64,000 bases of DNA. Source: Brevundimonas diminuta 3F5N. GTDB taxonomy: Bacteria > Pseudomonadota > Alphaproteobacteria > Caulobacterales > Caulobacteraceae. Every line of letters starts with the position of its first letter. Positions within the stretch are counted from its first letter, which is position 1. Below, in pieces: positions 8,892-17,545 of this stretch. The translations under genes and the position numbers were made by a program. The notes under the pieces were generated by a model that was given only the letters and a program-made list of their open reading frames with translations, had not been told where the DNA came from and did not search any database. The stretch covers positions 1-64,000 of the forward strand of contig NZ_FUIE01000057.1 in NCBI RefSeq assembly GCF_900163625.1, written 5' to 3'.

Positions 8892-10109
8892 TCAACGACC
8901 GAAGTTATCCGCCAGGGCGAGAGCCGCCGCACGCTCAGGCGCCGAGTATTCGTCGATCGCCTGGTCTTCCCCATCCCGGATCGCGCGCAACAAGGCCGGT
9001 GTCAGGGCCGATGACAGCGACCAGTTCCAGTAACGCAGCACTGTCTGAGCACGGTCGACCGCCAACATTTCATAGGTCAGCTGAACCCGATCCCAGTCGG
9101 GATGCACCGCGCCGTCAGCGGTCGTCTCGGGTCGACGCATGGATCGCCACAAGGCCAGAAGATTAGGCCGCGTCAGCCCCGTCGCCTTGCAAAGTATAGC
9201 CACGGGTTCTCCACCAGGGTCGCCCATGATCTTGGCGGCGGTCAGCGGTTTGACGCCGGACAGATACCCGATCTCACTGACCAGTTCGCGCGACAGACCC
9301 TGTGTCGCGGCGGCCGTCACGGCGGCTTCAAGATCAGTAAAGGGACTCTTCTCGATCGCTGCGCGGTTTCTCTGGCGCCGCTCGATGAACTGAAGGGCCT
9401 TGCGCGCCACAGGATCGTTCCAGCCTTCGGCGGCGGCCATGGCGAAGACATCCTCGACGCTGGTCTGCATCACTTCGCGCGAGACGGCGAAGCGTTGCAG
9501 GATAAGGCGTCGGTCGGCCGGCCCGCACCACCAGAACATGACATAGGCGCCGGAGGGCCGCATCTCGGGCCGCTTCAGCAGAGCCGCGCACAGGTCGCGC
9601 GACGAACGGCTGAGGGCGATCACGCCCTCGAGGCTGGTCTGGGTCAGACGCGCGGAAGGATTGGCCAGGACGGCGGCGATGACCGCTTCCTCGCCCCAGC
9701 TCAGAAGAGTGTCCGTCACAGCCTCGGACAGGTCGCGCCGCGCGGCCATCATCATGCGATGCTGGGTCGTGGCGTCTCGCGCGCAGCCGATCAGATCCGC
9801 GTCCGACAAAGCGGCGCAATCTTCCAGCAAGGGCGCCGCCACCTGAGGCTCGTCACGAATAAGCAGGCGTTTCAGCGCATCCGGCAACTCGCCCAGAGGC
9901 GCCAGCCGCAGGGACACGCGGCGGCGCTCCTCCAGCGGCGCCGGACGCAGGACATCGACCAGAAGATCGCCGGCCACCGCCCGCTCGAACGCATTGATCC
10001 GGCTGGCCGGCAGGCTGACGACATCGGCTAACCGGCGCAGCAGCACCTGCCGCGCCGTGCGGCTGCGAGGCGCATGCGCCTCTTCCAAACTGGCCTGGAT
10101 CTCGCCCAT
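8892..10109 (-). CDS. DUF2336 domain-containing protein
   Basis: A 405-residue soluble alpha-helical protein resembling the DUF2336 family, which is widespread in alphaproteobacteria and has no established function. Recurrent helical repeats appear, for example RLTQTSLEGVIALSRSSRDL and REVMQTSVEDVFAMAAAEG, consistent with a HEAT-like solenoid. The C-terminal section contains VKPLTAAKIMGDPGGEPVAI and a final acidic helix. There is no signal peptide. A single TTAACC half site lies about 25 bp upstream of the start, too weak alone to call a CtrA box. It is a monocistronic-looking gene between mucR and cysK. Confidence 0.78.
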   Translation of the reverse strand: MGEIQASLEEAHAPRSRTARQVLLRRLADVVSLPASRINAFERAVAGDLLVDVLRPAPLEERRRVSLRLAPLGELPDALKRLLIRDEPQVAAPLLEDCAALSDADLIGCARDATTQHRMMMAARRDLSEAVTDTLLSWGEEAVIAAVLANPSARLTQTSLEGVIALSRSSRDLCAALLKRPEMRPSGAYVMFWWCGPADRRLILQRFAVSREVMQTSVEDVFAMAAAEGWNDPVARKALQFIERRQRNRAAIEKSPFTDLEAAVTAAATQGLSRELVSEIGYLSGVKPLTAAKIMGDPGGEPVAILCKATGLTRPNLLALWRSMRRPETTADGAVHPDWDRVQLTYEMLAVDRAQTVLRYWNWSLSSALTPALLRAIRDGEDQAIDEYSAPERAAALALADNFGR

Positions 10110-10167
10110 GCCGGCAACCTAGAGCGTCAGCGGTTAACCAGCAGTGCAGTTGCGGCCGGAAGCGCCG

Positions 10168-11157
10168 TTACAGCCCTTCGAACAGGGCCGTCGACAGATA
10201 GCGCTCGGCGAAGCTGGGGATGATGGCCACAATGGTCTGGCCCGCATACTCATCCTGCGCCGCCAGACGGAAGGCCGCCGTCAGGGCCGCGCCCGAGCTG
10301 ATGCCGACCGGGATGCCTTCCTCGCGCGCGGCGCGGCGGGCCATGTCGAAGGCGTCCTCGTTCGTGACCTGCTCCACGCCGTCGATGACGGCGCGATCCA
10401 CCACCGCCGGAACGAAGCCCGCGCCGATGCCCTGAATCTTGTGCGGGCCGGGCGCGCCGCCCGACAACACGGGCGAGGCCGTCGGCTCGACCGCAATCAT
10501 CTTCACCGAGGGCTTCTTCGCCTTCAGCGCGTGGCCGACGCCGGTAATGGTGCCGCCGGTGCCGACGCCGGACACCACCACGTCCACGGCCCCCGCCGTG
10601 TCGTTCCAGATCTCCTCGGCCGTCGTGGCTTCATGGATCGCGGGGTTGGCCAGGTTCTCGAACTGGGCCGGACTGACCGAGCCGGGGATTTCCGCCAGCA
10701 ATTCCTCGGCGCGGGCGATGGCGCCCTTCATGCCCTTTTCGGCGGGCGTCAGCTCCAGCCGCGCGCCCAGCAGGGCCAGCATCTTGCGACGTTCGATCGA
10801 CATGCTCTCGGGCATGACCAGGATCAGCTTATAGCCCTTGGACGCCGCGACGAAGGCCAGGGCGATGCCGGTGTTGCCGCTGGTCGGCTCGATCAGGGTC
10901 GCGCCCGGCTTGATCCGGCCCAACTGCTCCAGCGCCTCGACCATGGCCACTCCGATGCGGTCCTTGACCGAAGCGATCGGGTTGAAGAACTCCAGCTTGG
11001 CCAGCACCGTGGCCTTGGGCTTCAGCGCCGCCGTCAGATTGGGCAGCCGCACCAGGGGGGTGTCGCCGATGGTGTCGACGATGCTGTCATAGACGCGGCC
11101 TCGGCCCGCCTTCTTGTGGCGGCTGGCGTCATAGGCGGCTTGAGAAGCGTCGGACAT
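10168..11157 (-). CDS. cysK: Cysteine synthase A (O-acetylserine sulfhydrylase)
   Basis: This PLP enzyme makes cysteine from O-acetylserine and sulfide. The 329 residues carry the Schiff-base lysine in ASVKDRIG (K65), the substrate loop [10 protein letters not shown] (about 91-100), and the phosphate-binding [13 protein letters not shown] short N-terminal extension (about 20 residues) precedes the conserved [14 protein letters not shown]. Length and motifs are standard. The gene stands alone, and a perfect ATAAG-T-CTTAT palindrome lies upstream of the start. CysK and CysM/CBS-type enzymes are hard to separate, but the motifs favour CysK. Confidence 0.94.
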   Translation of the reverse strand: MSDASQAAYDASRHKKAGRGRVYDSIVDTIGDTPLVRLPNLTAALKPKATVLAKLEFFNPIASVKDRIGVAMVEALEQLGRIKPGATLIEPTSGNTGIALAFVAASKGYKLILVMPESMSIERRKMLALLGARLELTPAEKGMKGAIARAEELLAEIPGSVSPAQFENLANPAIHEATTAEEIWNDTAGAVDVVVSGVGTGGTITGVGHALKAKKPSVKMIAVEPTASPVLSGGAPGPHKIQGIGAGFVPAVVDRAVIDGVEQVTNEDAFDMARRAAREEGIPVGISSGAALTAAFRLAAQDEYAGQTIVAIIPSFAERYLSTALFEGL

Positions 11158-11192
11158 GGGAAGGTCTCCGTGCGGCGGTGTCGGCTCAACAG

Positions 11193-11203
11193 ATAAGTCT
11201 TAT
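11193..11203. promoter_or_regulatory. Palindrome upstream of cysK
   Basis: ATAAG-T-CTTAT is a perfect 11-bp palindrome 36-46 bp upstream of the cysK start. Its AT-richness stands out against the GC-rich surroundings. It could be a repressor operator or overlap a -10 element. No binding protein can be named. Confidence 0.4.
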
Positions 11204-11258
11204 ACGCCGTGAGCAAAGCAGGCCCGCGCAGGAATTCTGACGCAGGCTTTAGACGATC

Positions 11259-11741
11259 TCATCGCGCCAGGGCGCGGCGGGCGGGATCGAAGTGCAGGAC
11301 TTCGCGGATCGAGATCAGGGTCTTGAAGGCCCGCACGCGCGCGTCGTCGTTCAGCATTTCGCGCGTGAAGACCTCATAGGCCTCCATCGTCGGCACCACG
11401 ACATAGAGGATCAGGTCGGTGTCCCCCGTCACATACCAGGCGGCCTGAACCTCGGGCCGGGCGGTCAGCTTGTCGATCAGGGCGTCCAGGACGGCCGTCC
11501 CCTCGCGCTCCATCTCGACCAGGACGTGCATGGTCAGGGCGCGGCCCAGCCGGGCCGGATCGATCACGGAGACGTCGGCGATGATGACCCCTTCGTCACG
11601 CAAGCGCCGCAGCCGTCGGGACACCGCCGATTCCGACAGGCCGACCTTTTCCGCCAGCACCCGCGCGGGCTGAAGATTGTCGCGCCGCACCAGGGCCAGC
11701 AGTCGACGATCAAAGGAATCGAGATCGATGTTTTCTTGCAT
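11259..11741 (-). CDS. Lrp/AsnC family transcriptional regulator
   Basis: A 160-residue regulator with the two usual parts: an N-terminal winged HTH (LDSFDRRLLALV, LAEKVGLSESAVSRRLRRL, DEGVIIAD) and a C-terminal ligand-binding RAM domain (LVEMEREGTAVLDAL, VQAAWYVTGDTDLILYV). I take the ATG at 11741 because Lrp proteins normally begin a few residues before the LDxxDRxLL helix. A longer frame opens at 11774 but lacks a ribosome site. It is divergent from an RhtA-like exporter. Paired TTGCAT sites between them suggest that it controls the exporter and itself in response to an amino acid. Confidence 0.92.
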   Translation of the reverse strand: MQENIDLDSFDRRLLALVRRDNLQPARVLAEKVGLSESAVSRRLRRLRDEGVIIADVSVIDPARLGRALTMHVLVEMEREGTAVLDALIDKLTARPEVQAAWYVTGDTDLILYVVVPTMEAYEVFTREMLNDDARVRAFKTLISIREVLHFDPARRALAR

Positions 11742-11771
11742 TTGATGCAAACATACGCCTGTTTCTTGCAT
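11732..11771. promoter_or_regulatory. Paired TTTCTTGCAT sites, candidate Lrp operator
   Basis: TTTCTTGCAT occurs at 11732-11741 and again at 11762-11771, exactly 30 bp apart (about three helical turns). The first copy is part of a perfect palindrome TTGCAT-TTG-ATGCAA (11736-11750) that overlaps the regulator's own start codon. Spacing and position fit an autoregulated AsnC/Lrp binding region shared with the divergent exporter. Confidence 0.6.
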
Positions 11772-11826
11772 CATGGCAGGTGAAATCAGCGAGAAATGCA
11801 GGCGGGTTTTGGCTAGGTTCCGCGCC

Positions 11827-12738
11827 ATGTCCTCCCTGACGCTCGCCCTTCGTACACCGCGCATCGCGGCCATTTTGCCCTATCTCGCCCTGATCGGCGG
11901 GATGGTGTCCCTTTCGGCCGGCACCTCCTTCGCCAAGACGCTGTATCCCATGGTCGGACCGGCCGGCACGGCGGCCCTGCGCGTGGGCCTGTCGGCCATA
12001 TTCCTCCTGATGGTCTTCCGCCCCTGGCGCAGCGCCTTCACCCGCAGCGACCTGCGCGCCCTGGCCATCTACGGCGGGGTCATGGGGTTGATGAACCTCA
12101 GCTTCTACATGGCGCTGAACACCATTCCACTGGGCGTGGCGCTGGCGATCGAGTTCATGGGGCCGTTGTCGGTCGCCCTGTTCAACTCGCGCCGCCTGAT
12201 CCACTTCGCCTGGGTCGGCCTGGCGGTTCTAGGCCTGGGCCTGCTGTTGCCGCTGGACGGCGGCGTGGCGACGCTGGACCCGGTCGGTTGCGCCTATGCA
12301 GCGGCGGCGGCGGTGTTCTGGGCCGGCTACATCGTCTTCGGCAAGCGCGTCAGCCATCTGCCCAGCGGCGCCACGGTCGCCATCGGCATGTCGGTGGCGG
12401 CCATGACCGTCGTGCCGTTCGGCATCGCCGGCGCGGGTCTGGCCTTGTTCGATCCGAAGATCCTGGTCCTCGGCCTGGTGGTCGCCCTGGTCTCCAGCGC
12501 CCTGCCCTATACGCTGGACATGATCGCCCTGCGCCACATTCCCAAGCGCACCTTCGGCGTGGCGGTCAGCGGCGATCCGGCCATCGGCGCCCTGGCGGGC
12601 CTGTTCGTCCTGGGCGAGCACCTCAGCACCCTGCAATGGCTGGCCATCGCCGCCATCATCACCGCCTCGGTCGGCGCCGTGCTGACCTCGCCTTCTGATG
12701 AGGCGCAGCCACTGCAAGATCCGGCCGCCCCCGCCTGA
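11827..12738 (+). CDS. EamA/RhtA-type amino-acid exporter
   Basis: A 303-residue inner-membrane protein of the drug/metabolite transporter superfamily, with about ten hydrophobic segments in two EamA repeats. Features such as GTSFAKTLYPMVGPAGTAALRVG near the start, FYMALNTIPLGVALAIEFMGPL and SSALPYTLDMIALRHIPKRTFG closely follow the RhtA (threonine/homoserine exporter) pattern. The ATG at 11827 is preferred over 11773 because the upstream residues are polar and lie in the operator region. Its divergent Lrp-type neighbour supports amino-acid export. The exact substrate is not visible. Confidence 0.87.
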   Translation: MSSLTLALRTPRIAAILPYLALIGGMVSLSAGTSFAKTLYPMVGPAGTAALRVGLSAIFLLMVFRPWRSAFTRSDLRALAIYGGVMGLMNLSFYMALNTIPLGVALAIEFMGPLSVALFNSRRLIHFAWVGLAVLGLGLLLPLDGGVATLDPVGCAYAAAAAVFWAGYIVFGKRVSHLPSGATVAIGMSVAAMTVVPFGIAGAGLALFDPKILVLGLVVALVSSALPYTLDMIALRHIPKRTFGVAVSGDPAIGALAGLFVLGEHLSTLQWLAIAAIITASVGAVLTSPSDEAQPLQDPAAPA

Positions 12739-12754
12739 CGACAGACGCGTTTCG

Positions 12755-12868
12755 ATGAAGTTCCTGCTGTCCCGGCTGCAACGGCCGATCCCGAACCTGA
12801 TCGCCTGTCTGGTCTTCGGCGCCGTTCTGGCCCTGCTGATGCGGGCGGCCGTGAAGCTGTTGTTCTAA
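12755..12868 (+). CDS. Small membrane protein, 37 residues
   Basis: A short frame starting 16 bp after the exporter stop encodes MKFLLSRLQRPIPNLIACLV followed by FGAVLALLMRAAVKLLF: a basic N-terminus and one transmembrane helix. Codon use is as GC-rich as its neighbours. It ends 4 bp before the end of the convergent chemoreceptor gene. No family is recognised. It could be a subunit-like partner of the exporter or an unrelated membrane peptide. Confidence 0.45.
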   Translation: MKFLLSRLQRPIPNLIACLVFGAVLALLMRAAVKLLF

Positions 12869-12872
12869 TCCC

Positions 12873-14369
12873 TTAGAACTCGGTCCACTCTTCCGTCTCC
12901 GGACCGTTGACCATGCGCAGGCGGGCGCGCTGCGCCTCCAGCGCCGGCGGCGGGCCGCCGCGTCCCGACGGCTCCGGCCGCTTCAGTTCACGCACCACGC
13001 CGTCGTTCGCGCCCGTGCGGAACCGGCCGACCAGTTCGGCCAGATGCTCGGCCTCGGTCTTCAGATTGGCAGCCGCCGCCGTCGTCTGCTCGACCATGGC
13101 CGCGTTCTGCTGCGTGACCAGGTCCATCTGGTTCACCGCCTGATTGACCTGACCCAGACCCGAGGCCTGCTCCTGAGCCGAGGCGGCGATTTCAGCGACT
13201 AGGCCGTCCATCTCATTGACCTGTTCCGCAATCGTCTGCAGGGCGCGGCCGGTCTCGGCGACCAGCTCCACCCCTTGCGCCACCTCGGCGCCCGAGGCGG
13301 CGATCAGGGTCTTGATCTCCTTGGCGGCCTCGGCCGAACGCTGGGCCAGGGCCCGCACCTCGGAAGCGACCACGGCGAAGCCGCGCCCGCTGTCGCCCGC
13401 CCGCGCCGCTTCGACCCCCGCATTGAGGGCCAGCAGATTGGTCTGGAAGGCGATCTCGTCGATCACGCCGACGATGTCGCTGATCTCGGCCGAGCGGCGG
13501 CTGATGCCGTCCATGGCGGCGACCGCGCGGCGCATCACCTCGCCCGAGCGGCCTGCTTCGGCATGCGCCCTGGACGCGACCGACGCCGCCTGACGAGCCC
13601 CTTCAGCGCTGCGCTGAACGGTGGCTGTGATCTGATCCAGCGCCGCCGCCGTCTCTTCCAGCGAAGCCGCCTGCTGTTCGGTGCGGCGCGACAGGTCGTC
13701 CGACGCCTGGCTGATCCCGTCCGAGCCGCCGCGCAGCGTCGTCACCGCCGCCAACACCTGCTCCAGCGCCGCCCTGAGGCTGGACACCGCGCCGTTGAAG
13801 TCCGCCCTCACGGCTTGATGGGCGCCTTCCATCTCCTGTTCGATGGCGGCGCGCAGATCGCCGTCCGACAGGCGTGAAAGCTGTTCGGCCAGGGCGCCGA
13901 CCAGACGGGCCTGCGCCGCCTCGGCCGCCATACGCGCCTGCTCCGCCCGCTGCGAAGCCTGTTCGGCCAGGGTGATGTCGACGGCCAGCTTGACCACCTT
14001 CAGCGGCCGCCCCGTCTCGTCCAGCACCGGATTGTAGGAAGCCTCCAGCCAGACCTCGCGCCCGCCCTTGGCCATGCGGCGGAACTTGCGGGCGACGAAG
14101 CGGCCCTCGTTCAATTCGCGCCAGAAGGCGGCGTAGTCAGACGTCGCCGCCTCGATCGGGTCCATGAACATCCGGTGATGCTGGCCCCGGATCTCATCCA
14201 TGCCATAGCCCATGGTCTGAAGCAGATTATCGTTGGCGTCACGGATCGTGCCGTCCAGATCGAACTCGATCACCGCCTGGGATCGACCGATCGCCGCCAT
14301 CCGGCGATCCAGTTCCTCGAGCCGCTGCAGATCAGCAGCCTGTTTTTGCCGACGACTTCCACTCAACAT
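12873..14369 (-). CDS. Soluble PAS-containing methyl-accepting chemotaxis protein
   Basis: A 498-residue chemoreceptor without transmembrane segments, so it should be cytoplasmic. A PAS domain (about 25-135) with MGYGMDEIRGQHHRMFMDP and WLEASYNPVLDETGRPLKVV resembles aerotaxis/Aer-type sensors. A HAMP-like linker (about 160-205) precedes the signalling domain, whose hairpin tip is EIAFQTNLLALNAGVEAARAG followed by RGFAVVASEVRALAQRSAEA. Glu/Gln pairs in flanking helices could be methylated. A C-terminal tail ends in EEWTEF and may act as a CheR tether. No che genes are adjacent. fliI lies divergently upstream. Confidence 0.92.
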   Translation of the reverse strand: MLSGSRRQKQAADLQRLEELDRRMAAIGRSQAVIEFDLDGTIRDANDNLLQTMGYGMDEIRGQHHRMFMDPIEAATSDYAAFWRELNEGRFVARKFRRMAKGGREVWLEASYNPVLDETGRPLKVVKLAVDITLAEQASQRAEQARMAAEAAQARLVGALAEQLSRLSDGDLRAAIEQEMEGAHQAVRADFNGAVSSLRAALEQVLAAVTTLRGGSDGISQASDDLSRRTEQQAASLEETAAALDQITATVQRSAEGARQAASVASRAHAEAGRSGEVMRRAVAAMDGISRRSAEISDIVGVIDEIAFQTNLLALNAGVEAARAGDSGRGFAVVASEVRALAQRSAEAAKEIKTLIAASGAEVAQGVELVAETGRALQTIAEQVNEMDGLVAEIAASAQEQASGLGQVNQAVNQMDLVTQQNAAMVEQTTAAAANLKTEAEHLAELVGRFRTGANDGVVRELKRPEPSGRGGPPPALEAQRARLRMVNGPETEEWTEF

Positions 14370-14487
14370 CCGAACCGCTCCCCTTCAGAATAACGGCGAT
14401 GGATTAGTTACGTCTGCGGATAACAACGGCGCTTCAAAGGTTTCATCTTTATTACCCGCAATCATAAGTTGAAAAATTATGCCCGAC

Positions 14488-14502
14488 TTCACCGCCCATT
14501 AA
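14488..14502 (+). promoter_or_regulatory. Candidate CtrA box upstream of fliI
   Basis: TTCA-N7-TTAA followed by CCAT differs from the CtrA consensus TTAA-N7-TTAA by one base and keeps the favoured TTAACCAT half site. It lies about 60 bp before the fliI start. Class II flagellar genes in Caulobacter are CtrA-controlled, which fits. Confidence 0.45.
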
Positions 14503-14560
14503 CCATGATGAGGCATGTTCGCGGGGAACGGCTGCGCATCCGGCGGCCCAGGGGTCTTCT

Positions 14561-15904
14561 TTGCGCAATCTTGTCGCCGCCGTCGAAGCGATCGACCCGC
14601 TGGTCGTCACCGGCAAGGTGGCGGGCGTCAGCGGTCTGCTGATCGAGTCACGCGGCGGCCTGTCCCGTCTGGCTGTCGGCGCCCGCGCCGAGATCGAGCG
14701 GCGCGGCCAGCCGCCCCTGCCCGCCGAGGTCGTCGGCTTCCGCGAGGCCAAAGCCCTGCTGATGCCCTTCGGCCCGGTCGAGGGCGTGGCGCCCGGCGCC
14801 GACATCCGCATCATCAACGCCGCCGCCAGCGTGCGCCCGACGACCGCCTGGCTGGGCCGCATCATCGATTCCTTCGGCGAGCCGATCGACGGCCTGGGGC
14901 CGCTGACGCCGGGCCTTGTCCCCTATCCCCTGCGCGCGCCGCCGCCGCCCGCCCATTCGCGCGGCCGGGTGGGCGAACGGCTGGATCTGGGCGTGCGGGC
15001 GATGGATGTCTTCACCACCACCAGCCGGGGCCAGCGCCTGGGCATCTTCGCCGGTTCGGGCGTGGGCAAGTCGGTGCTGCTGTCCATGCTGGCGCGCCAG
15101 GCGACCTGTGATGTCGTGGTGGTCGGCCTGATCGGCGAGCGGGGCCGCGAGGTCCGCGAGTTCATTGAGGAGACTCTGGGCGAAGAAGGCCTGAAACGCG
15201 CCGTCGTCGTGGTCGCCACCAGTGACGAGCCCGCGCTGAAGCGGCGTCAGGCGGCCTATATGACCATGGCCGTGGCCGAGTTCTTCCGCGATCAGGGGCT
15301 GGAGGTGCTGTGCCTGATGGACAGCGTCACCCGCTTCGCCATGGCCCAGCGTGAGATCGGCCTGGCGGCGGGCGAACCGCCGACGACCAAGGGCTACACC
15401 CCCACCGCCTTCACCGAACTGCCCAAGTTGCTGGAGCGCGCCGGGCCGGGACCGATCCGGCCGGACGGGACCGAGGCGGGGCCGATCACCGCCCTGTTCA
15501 CCGTGCTGGTGGACGGGGGCGACCATGACGAGCCGATCGCCGACGCCGTACGCGGTATTCTGGACGGCCACATCGTCATGGACCGCAAGATCGCGGAGCG
15601 CGGCCGCTTCCCCGCCATCGACGTGCTGAAATCCGTCAGCCGCACCATGCCCGGCAACCAGTCCCCGCCCGAGCGCGAACTGAACCGCCGCGCGCGCCAG
15701 TGCCTGAGCGCCTATTCCAACATGGAAGAGCTGATCCGCATCGGCGCCTATCGCACCGGGGCCGACCCCATCGTCGACCGCGCCATCGCCCTGAATCCGG
15801 CCCTGGAAGGCTTCTTGACCCAGGACAAGGACGACGTGACGCGGCTGGCCGACAGTTTCGACAGACTTGAAACCATCCTGAACCAGGGCATGGTGGACCA
15901 ATGA
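14561..15904 (+). CDS. fliI: Flagellar export ATPase FliI
   Basis: The ATPase energises the flagellar type III export apparatus at the cytoplasmic face of the membrane. The 447 residues show Walker A GSGVGKS (165-171), the [10 protein letters not shown] element, Walker B in [20 protein letters not shown], and the export-ATPase C-terminus. The N-terminus ([20 protein letters not shown]) matches caulobacterial FliI, which fixes the TTG at 14561 as start. No in-frame ATG precedes it and the ribosome site is poor. fliJ follows 16 bp later. A near-consensus CtrA box lies upstream. Confidence 0.96.
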   Translation: MRNLVAAVEAIDPLVVTGKVAGVSGLLIESRGGLSRLAVGARAEIERRGQPPLPAEVVGFREAKALLMPFGPVEGVAPGADIRIINAAASVRPTTAWLGRIIDSFGEPIDGLGPLTPGLVPYPLRAPPPPAHSRGRVGERLDLGVRAMDVFTTTSRGQRLGIFAGSGVGKSVLLSMLARQATCDVVVVGLIGERGREVREFIEETLGEEGLKRAVVVVATSDEPALKRRQAAYMTMAVAEFFRDQGLEVLCLMDSVTRFAMAQREIGLAAGEPPTTKGYTPTAFTELPKLLERAGPGPIRPDGTEAGPITALFTVLVDGGDHDEPIADAVRGILDGHIVMDRKIAERGRFPAIDVLKSVSRTMPGNQSPPERELNRRARQCLSAYSNMEELIRIGAYRTGADPIVDRAIALNPALEGFLTQDKDDVTRLADSFDRLETILNQGMVDQ

Positions 15905-15920
15905 TCGCGAGAGACGACGC

Positions 15921-16328
15921 ATGACGGCCTGGGCCCAATCCCTGATCCGCATCTCCAACTATGAGGTCGAGACGCTGCAGAAGCGCCTGGCCGAGATCAG
16001 CGCCCGCAAGGCCGAGGCCGAGGTGCGCGTCGCCGTGCTGGACGCCGAGGCCGAGATCGAACGTGAAAATGCGCGCCATGACCCGTCCTCCGGCATGATG
16101 CTGCAGGCCTATCTCAACGGCTGGAAACAGCGCCGCGCCGACGCCGAGGCCGAGGTCGCCGCCGTCGCCGCCGAAGAGGACGGCGCTCGCGACGCCCTGA
16201 CCGGCGCCTTCGAGGAACTGAAGAAGTTCGAGCATGTCGCCGAGACCACCCGGCTGAACAAGCTGATGGCCGCCGCCAAGCGCGAGGCCGCCGCCTATGA
16301 CGAAATGGGCCTGCGCCGCCGTGGCTGA
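15921..16328 (+). CDS. fliJ: Flagellar export protein FliJ
   Basis: A 135-residue, nearly all-helical coiled-coil protein encoded immediately after fliI. FliJ binds the FliI hexamer and FlhA as a central stalk of the export ATPase. Heptad-like stretches such as YEVETLQKRLAEISARKAEAE and the small-residue-rich second half fit, as does the length. Sequence alone is weakly diagnostic for this family, so the call rests mainly on gene order and coiled-coil character. Confidence 0.88.
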   Translation: MTAWAQSLIRISNYEVETLQKRLAEISARKAEAEVRVAVLDAEAEIERENARHDPSSGMMLQAYLNGWKQRRADAEAEVAAVAAEEDGARDALTGAFEELKKFEHVAETTRLNKLMAAAKREAAAYDEMGLRRRG

Positions 16329-16344
16329 GACAGCCGCAGCTTGT

Positions 16345-16364
16345 CCCTCCGCTTCACGGGAGGG
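16345..16364 (+). promoter_or_regulatory. Hairpin covering the xylanase ribosome-binding site
   Basis: CCCTCC (16345-16350) can pair with GGAGGG (16359-16364). The latter is the only strong Shine-Dalgarno sequence before the xylanase ATG at 16374, with 9 bp spacing. A transcript reading through from fliJ would therefore hide the site in a hairpin. Confidence 0.5.
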
Positions 16365-16373
16365 AGAGGCGTC

Positions 16374-17444
16374 ATGATCGACCGTCGCGCCCTGCTGGCC
16401 TCGACCCTCGCGCTCGCGTCATGCGGCGCGGGCGAGGCGCCGCCATCCGCCCCGACCGGCCCCATCCGCGCGCTGAAAGCCATCGCCCCCTTCCCCGTCG
16501 GCACTGTCGCCATGTCCGGCCAGTTGTCGGATCAGGCCTGGTTCCAGCTGGTCTCCACCCACTTCTCCCAGCTCACGCCCGAGTGGGAGATGAAGATGGA
16601 GTACATCCTCCAGGACGACGGCTCCCTGCGCTTCGACGCGCCCGACCGCATCGCCTATTTCGCGCGTGATCTGGGCGTCCGCCTCTTCGGCCACGCCCTG
16701 ATCTGGTACGCGCAGGACCACCCGTGGTTCACCGCCATCGTCGATGACCGGGCGCGCTTCATCGCCGAGCATGACCGCTATATCGCCGAGGTGGCCGGGC
16801 GCTGGCGCAGCCAAATCGTCGGCTGGGACGTGGTCAACGAGCCGGTCGAGGATGACGGAAGCGGCTATCGCGACTGCGTCTGGAGCCGGGGTCTGGGCGG
16901 GATCGACGCCTATATCATCCGCGCCTTCGAACAGGCCCGCATCGCCGCGCCCGAGGCGGCCCTGTTCCTGAACGACTACAACCTCGAAAACACGCCCAAG
17001 AAAGGCGCGGCCTTCCTGCGCCTGGTCGAGCGGCTGCTGAAGGCGGGCGCCCCGGTGCAGGGCATCGGCATCCAGTCCCACCTCGACATCGAAATCCCCA
17101 AGGGCCAGATCGCAGGCTTCATGCATGAAGCCCGCCAGTTCGGCTTGCCGATCCATGTCTCTGAACTGGACGCCTCCATGGTTCGCGGCGGGCGCCTGCC
17201 TGACCTGCGCTCCCGCGCCCAGCGCCGCGAGCAGCAGACGGCGCGCGTGGCGGAACTGGCCGAGGCCTTCATGGACCTGCCGCCCGCCCAGCGGTTCGCC
17301 TTCACCGTCTGGGGCGTGCGCGACAGCGACTCCTGGCTGCGTCGCGGCGAGAACGATGACGGCCGGGACAGTCCCCTGCTGTTCAACGATGAGGGTCGGC
17401 CGAACCCGCTGTTCGGCGTCCTGTCCGGCGCCTTCGACGCCTGA
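16374..17444 (+). CDS. GH10 endo-1,4-beta-xylanase, lipoprotein
   Basis: A 356-residue glycoside hydrolase family 10 enzyme expected to cleave the xylan backbone. The N-terminus MIDRRALLASTLALASC carries a lipobox (LASC), so the enzyme should be lipid-anchored. The TIM-barrel landmarks are present: TPEWEMKMEY, GHALIWYAQDHPWF, the acid/base Glu in WDVVNEPV (E156), LNDYN, GIGIQSHLDI and the nucleophile in HVSELDA (E264), plus VWGVRDSDSW. The start at 16374 is fixed by the signal and the GGAGGG. It stands alone with no other xylan genes, 45 bp after fliJ. It might be read through from the flagellar operon. Confidence 0.93.
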   Translation: MIDRRALLASTLALASCGAGEAPPSAPTGPIRALKAIAPFPVGTVAMSGQLSDQAWFQLVSTHFSQLTPEWEMKMEYILQDDGSLRFDAPDRIAYFARDLGVRLFGHALIWYAQDHPWFTAIVDDRARFIAEHDRYIAEVAGRWRSQIVGWDVVNEPVEDDGSGYRDCVWSRGLGGIDAYIIRAFEQARIAAPEAALFLNDYNLENTPKKGAAFLRLVERLLKAGAPVQGIGIQSHLDIEIPKGQIAGFMHEARQFGLPIHVSELDASMVRGGRLPDLRSRAQRREQQTARVAELAEAFMDLPPAQRFAFTVWGVRDSDSWLRRGENDDGRDSPLLFNDEGRPNPLFGVLSGAFDA

Positions 17445-17461
17445 CGACAGCCCGCGACAAG

Positions 17462-17496
17462 AAAAAGGGGCCGCGAGACCCAGGTCCCGCAACCCC
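17462..17496 (-). terminator. Rho-independent terminator of the lipoprotein operon
   Basis: Read on the minus strand, GGGGTTGCGGGACC pairs with GGTCTCGCGGCCCC (with G-U pairs), followed directly by TTTTTC. It lies about 50 bp after the stop of the minus-strand lipoprotein gene and also ends the convergent xylanase region. Confidence 0.7.
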
Positions 17497-17545
17497 TATC
17501 TGTCTGCGTCGATGAACGCCCCTCCCCTTAAGGAGAAGGCGTCGT

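Noticed and set aside
10131-10138. GGTTAACC before the DUF2336 gene
   Set aside because: Isolated half site. Insufficient without a partner at the correct spacing.
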